Shown: positions 4,734 through 6,746 of the stretch, piece by piece
How the letters are laid out: every line of letters starts with the position of its first letter
Position numbering within the stretch: the first letter of the stretch is position 1
NCBI GenBank assembly: GCA_964408025.1
Contig: CAYOXX010000120.1
Span: forward strand, 1-6,746
Source of the DNA: CAYOXX01 sp964408025
Lineage (GTDB): Bacteria > Acidobacteriota > DATKUA01
Length of the DNA stretch: 6,746 nt
Direction of reading: 5' to 3'
Translations under genes and position numbers: made by a program
Notes under the pieces: generated by a model
What the model was told of the DNA's origin: nothing
The model's database searches: none
The model's input: only the letters and a program-made list of their open reading frames with translations

Positions 4734-6635
4734 CTATCTCTGCTTCGTCAGCTTGCGGATGTCGCCCTCGCGGTAGGTGACGCCAACGGCGTCGAGGTGC
4801 TCGAGCAGCGGTATGGCCCACTTGCGGCTGACGCTGAACCAGTCCTTGAACTGTGGTACCGAGAAGCCCCCGCCGGCGGCCCGCTCGCGGATGCCGGCCA
4901 CTATTTCGTTCAGCGTCTCGCGGTGGTAATAGAGCCCCTCGGTCACCTTGACCAGCTCGCCGCGCGAGACGAGCAGGTCGAACATCACGCGCGCGTCGGT
5001 GTCGTCGAGGCCAGCCAGCGCCTCCGAGGCGTACGGGGGCGAGGCGCCGCCGCCGCGGTAAGCCTCGATCAGAGCCTCCATCGTTTCCTGCTGCTTCAGC
5101 GTCAGCTCGACGCTGTGGTCGCGCAGGGCGGCGAGGCCCTCGCGCAGCGTGACCTCTCCCTCGCGCTGCAGTGTATCGAGCGCCGCTTTGAAGACCGCCT
5201 CAACGGCGCCGCGGGGCAAGCCCCTGCGCAGCTCGTCGAGGCCGAAACCGTCAGCGAAGGCGGAGCGGCGGTGGGCCTCGGCCAGCGATTCGAGTATCCG
5301 CTCCCTGGTCTCAGCGAAGAGGGCGGCGCCGCAGGCGACCAGCGGCGACTCGCCCAGCAGCACGGCTTCGCCGGAGCCGGCCAGAGAGCTCAGCACCCCC
5401 TCGGCCGCCTCGCCGAGGATGCCGAAGCGCCGCGACAGATCGCGCGCAGCGACCGGGCCGGGCCTGAGAGCCAGCGTCAGGGCGCAGCGCCCCGGCAGGT
5501 CGGCCTCCCTCATCCCCCGCAGGTAGCTGAGGATCTTCTCCCGGTGGAGCCCGTAGGCCGGCTTGTTGTCCAGGACGGTGCCGCCACCGATGGTTATCAT
5601 CGGCGAGTAGCGGCGCAGCACGAAGCGGTCGCCGACGACCGCCGTCGTCGGCGCCTCGAGCCGTAAGCGGACGTAGCCACCGCCGCCCCGGCGTATCGTC
5701 TTGCCAGAGAAGACGGCGACCCGGCCGATCTGCTCCGCCGACCCCAGGTGGAAGCGCACCCGCTGGTTGTGCTCCAGCTCGCAGGGCGANNNNNNNNNNC
5801 GGCAGTACAGGTCGAGGATGCTTGTCGGCTCCAGGACCCCCGGCTTGGTAAGGAGGTCGCCGCGGGCGATGTCGCGCTTGGAGAGTGCCGGCAGGTTGAC
5901 GGCCACGCGGTGGCCGGCCCCCGCCTGCGCCACGCTCTCGTTGTGGACCTGGAGCCCCTTTACCGGGCTCCGCTTGCCCGAGGGCAGCAGCTCGACCGTC
6001 TCGCCCGCTGTCAGGCTGCCGGCGACCAGCGTGCCGGTGACGACGGTGCCGAATCCCTTCATGGTGAATACGCGGTCGACGGGCAGGCGCAGCAGCAGAG
6101 CCTCGTCCCTGCCGCGCACCCTGCCTGCCAGCGCCGCCAGGGCCGTGCTCAGCGCCTCCAGCCCTGCGCCGGTGGCGGCGCAGACCGGCAGAATCGGGCT
6201 GCCGACGAAGCGGGTCTCCTCCAGGAGCTCGGCCGTCTCAAGGGCGACCAGCTCGACGGTCTCCTCGTCGACCAGGTCGGTCTTGGTGACGGCGACCACG
6301 GCTGCCTCGATGCCGAGCAGGTCGCAGATCTCGACGTGCTCGCGGGTCTGGGGCATCACCGACTCGTCGGCCGCCACCACGATGAGGACTGCGTCGACGC
6401 CGCCGGCGCCGGCCAGCATGTTCTTGACGAAGCGCTCGTGGCCGGGCACGTCGACGAAGCCGACGTGCACGCCGCCCTCCAGGTCCAGGGGGGCGAAGCC
6501 GAGGTCGATGGTGATACCGCGGCGCTTCTCCTCGGCGAGCCTGTCGGTGTCGACGCCGGTGAGGGCGCGGACGAGAGCCGTCTTGCCGTGATCTATGTGG
6601 CCCGCGGTGCCGACGACGATGGACCCGGTCTCCAT
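4734..6635 (-). CDS. selB: Selenocysteine-specific translation elongation factor SelB
   Basis: SelB is the GTPase that carries Sec-tRNA to the ribosome and binds the SECIS hairpin so that an internal UGA is read as selenocysteine. The product has 633 residues including four unknowns, a normal length. The G domain shows GTAGHIDHGKT at 9-19, RRGITIDLGF at 38-47, DVPGHE at 62-67 and the SelB-style TKTD at 117-120. Domain II has KGFGTVVTGTL (193-203), domain III has RVRFHLGSAE (292-301) and GDRFVLRRYSP (335-345). The C-terminal winged-helix repeats end in FSVSRKWAIPLLEHLD (600-615), corresponding to the SECIS-binding fourth wing. I chose the ATG at 6635, directly before the conserved SIVVGTAGHIDHGKT. 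A longer open frame from 6713 would run back into the preceding gene. That gene's TGA lies seven bases upstream, with a GGCGAGG site about 12 bases away. Ten Ns (5790-5799) fall in domain III. The sel partners are not in view. Confidence 0.95.
   Translation of the reverse strand: METGSIVVGTAGHIDHGKTALVRALTGVDTDRLAEEKRRGITIDLGFAPLDLEGGVHVGFVDVPGHERFVKNMLAGAGGVDAVLIVVAADESVMPQTREHVEICDLLGIEAAVVAVTKTDLVDEETVELVALETAELLEETRFVGSPILPVCAATGAGLEALSTALAALAGRVRGRDEALLLRLPVDRVFTMKGFGTVVTGTLVAGSLTAGETVELLPSGKRSPVKGLQVHNESVAQAGAGHRVAVNLPALSKRDIARGDLLTKPGVLEPTSILDLYCXXXXSPCELEHNQRVRFHLGSAEQIGRVAVFSGKTIRRGGGGYVRLRLEAPTTAVVGDRFVLRRYSPMITIGGGTVLDNKPAYGLHREKILSYLRGMREADLPGRCALTLALRPGPVAARDLSRRFGILGEAAEGVLSSLAGSGEAVLLGESPLVACGAALFAETRERILESLAEAHRRSAFADGFGLDELRRGLPRGAVEAVFKAALDTLQREGEVTLREGLAALRDHSVELTLKQQETMEALIEAYRGGGASPPYASEALAGLDDTDARVMFDLLVSRGELVKVTEGLYYHRETLNEIVAGIRERAAGGGFSVPQFKDWFSVSRKWAIPLLEHLDAVGVTYREGDIRKLTKQR
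5790..5799. other. Ten-base N gap inside selB
   Basis: This is a run of ten undetermined bases, probably an assembly gap. The SelB frame is the same on both sides (ILDLYC before, SPCELEHNQRV after), so the true length is probably 10 plus or minus a multiple of three. Confidence 0.97.
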
Positions 6636-6642
6636 GCCCGGC

Positions 6643-6746
6643 TCAGGCCTCGCCCCGCAGGTAGCGGAGCGTCTTCTTCTTGCTCGCCCCGACGCCCGGC
6701 TGGTCGCAGGCATCGATGTCGTAGAGCGCGGCGGCGTAGGCGGTGC
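6643..6746 (-). CDS. pgi: Glucose-6-phosphate isomerase, C-terminal end (partial)
   Basis: The minus-strand frame is open from the window edge to a TGA at 6645-6643 and encodes 33 residues. They contain LYDIDACDQPGVGASKK followed by a short tail. This matches the C-terminal signature of bacterial phosphoglucose isomerases, which typically read DQPGVE..KK.T near their last residues. In the whole enzyme the catalytic lysine lies in this end region, within the DQPGV..K stretch. The enzyme interconverts glucose-6-phosphate and fructose-6-phosphate in glycolysis and gluconeogenesis. The stop is seven bases before the selB ATG on the same strand, so the two genes are probably co-transcribed although their functions are unrelated. 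Only the tail is visible, so the call rests on one motif and its position. Confidence 0.75.
   Translation of the reverse strand, partial: TAYAAALYDIDACDQPGVGASKKKTLRYLRGEA

Noticed and set aside
4731..5666. 311-codon open frame antisense to selB
   Set aside because: It lies opposite a gene with complete SelB motifs and has a composition typical of the antisense of GC-rich coding sequence.
5701..6591. 296-codon open frame antisense to the selB GTPase domain
   Set aside because: The product is Ser, Thr, Arg and Pro-rich, runs through the N gap, and is a shadow of SelB.
6636..6713. Longer SelB N-terminus starting at the ATG at 6713
   Set aside because: The 26 added residues are Arg-rich and unlike any SelB, and they would overlap the pgi-like tail in another frame on the same strand. 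The ATG at 6635 is next to the conserved GTPase start.

Overview
The window is a GC-rich bacterial segment of 6.7 kb with strong G/C preference at third codon positions in every gene. It is most likely a scaffold from an uncultured bacterium, because a 10-base N gap lies inside one gene. The bacterial-type SelB and the folate-dependent TrmFO exclude an archaeal or eukaryotic source. Neither gene fixes the phylum. GC-rich candidate phyla and Acidobacteriota-like lineages are compatible, but this is a guess based on gene style and on the GACAGGAATGCCTGTC-type intergenic repeats.

Left half, plus strand (1-4227): a tightly packed gene string. The 3' end of an unidentified gene stops at 131. It is followed by a 659-residue multi-pass membrane protein of GT-C glycosyltransferase type (138-2117), a calcineurin-like metallophosphoesterase (2114-2887) and the tRNA methyltransferase TrmFO (2884-4227, GTG start). 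The last two junctions are 4-base stop/start overlaps (ATGA and GTGA), so one co-translated transcript is likely although the three products have no obvious shared pathway.

Middle (4228-4733): a 506-base gap between convergent genes with no credible coding sequence. It is less GC-rich than its flanks and holds seven degenerate copies of a CAGGAAT-core element, at least six short GC-rich inverted repeats including a perfect 22-base palindrome, three copies of GCCCTCCTG and two of TGCTGTGGA. This is the least explained part of the window. It looks like a cluster of small interspersed palindromic repeats.

Right half, minus strand (4734-6746): the selenocysteine-specific elongation factor SelB (4734-6635, interrupted by the N gap). 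Seven bases upstream of its start is the last third-of-a-hundred residues of a gene recognisable as glucose-6-phosphate isomerase, which runs off the window edge. SelB implies that the organism decodes UGA as selenocysteine, but no selA, selD, tRNA-Sec or selenoprotein gene is visible here.

I found no CRISPR array, transposase, tRNA or rRNA. Apart from the repeat cluster, the window consists of known gene families in a somewhat unusual order. I did not find convincing evidence for a new multi-gene system.
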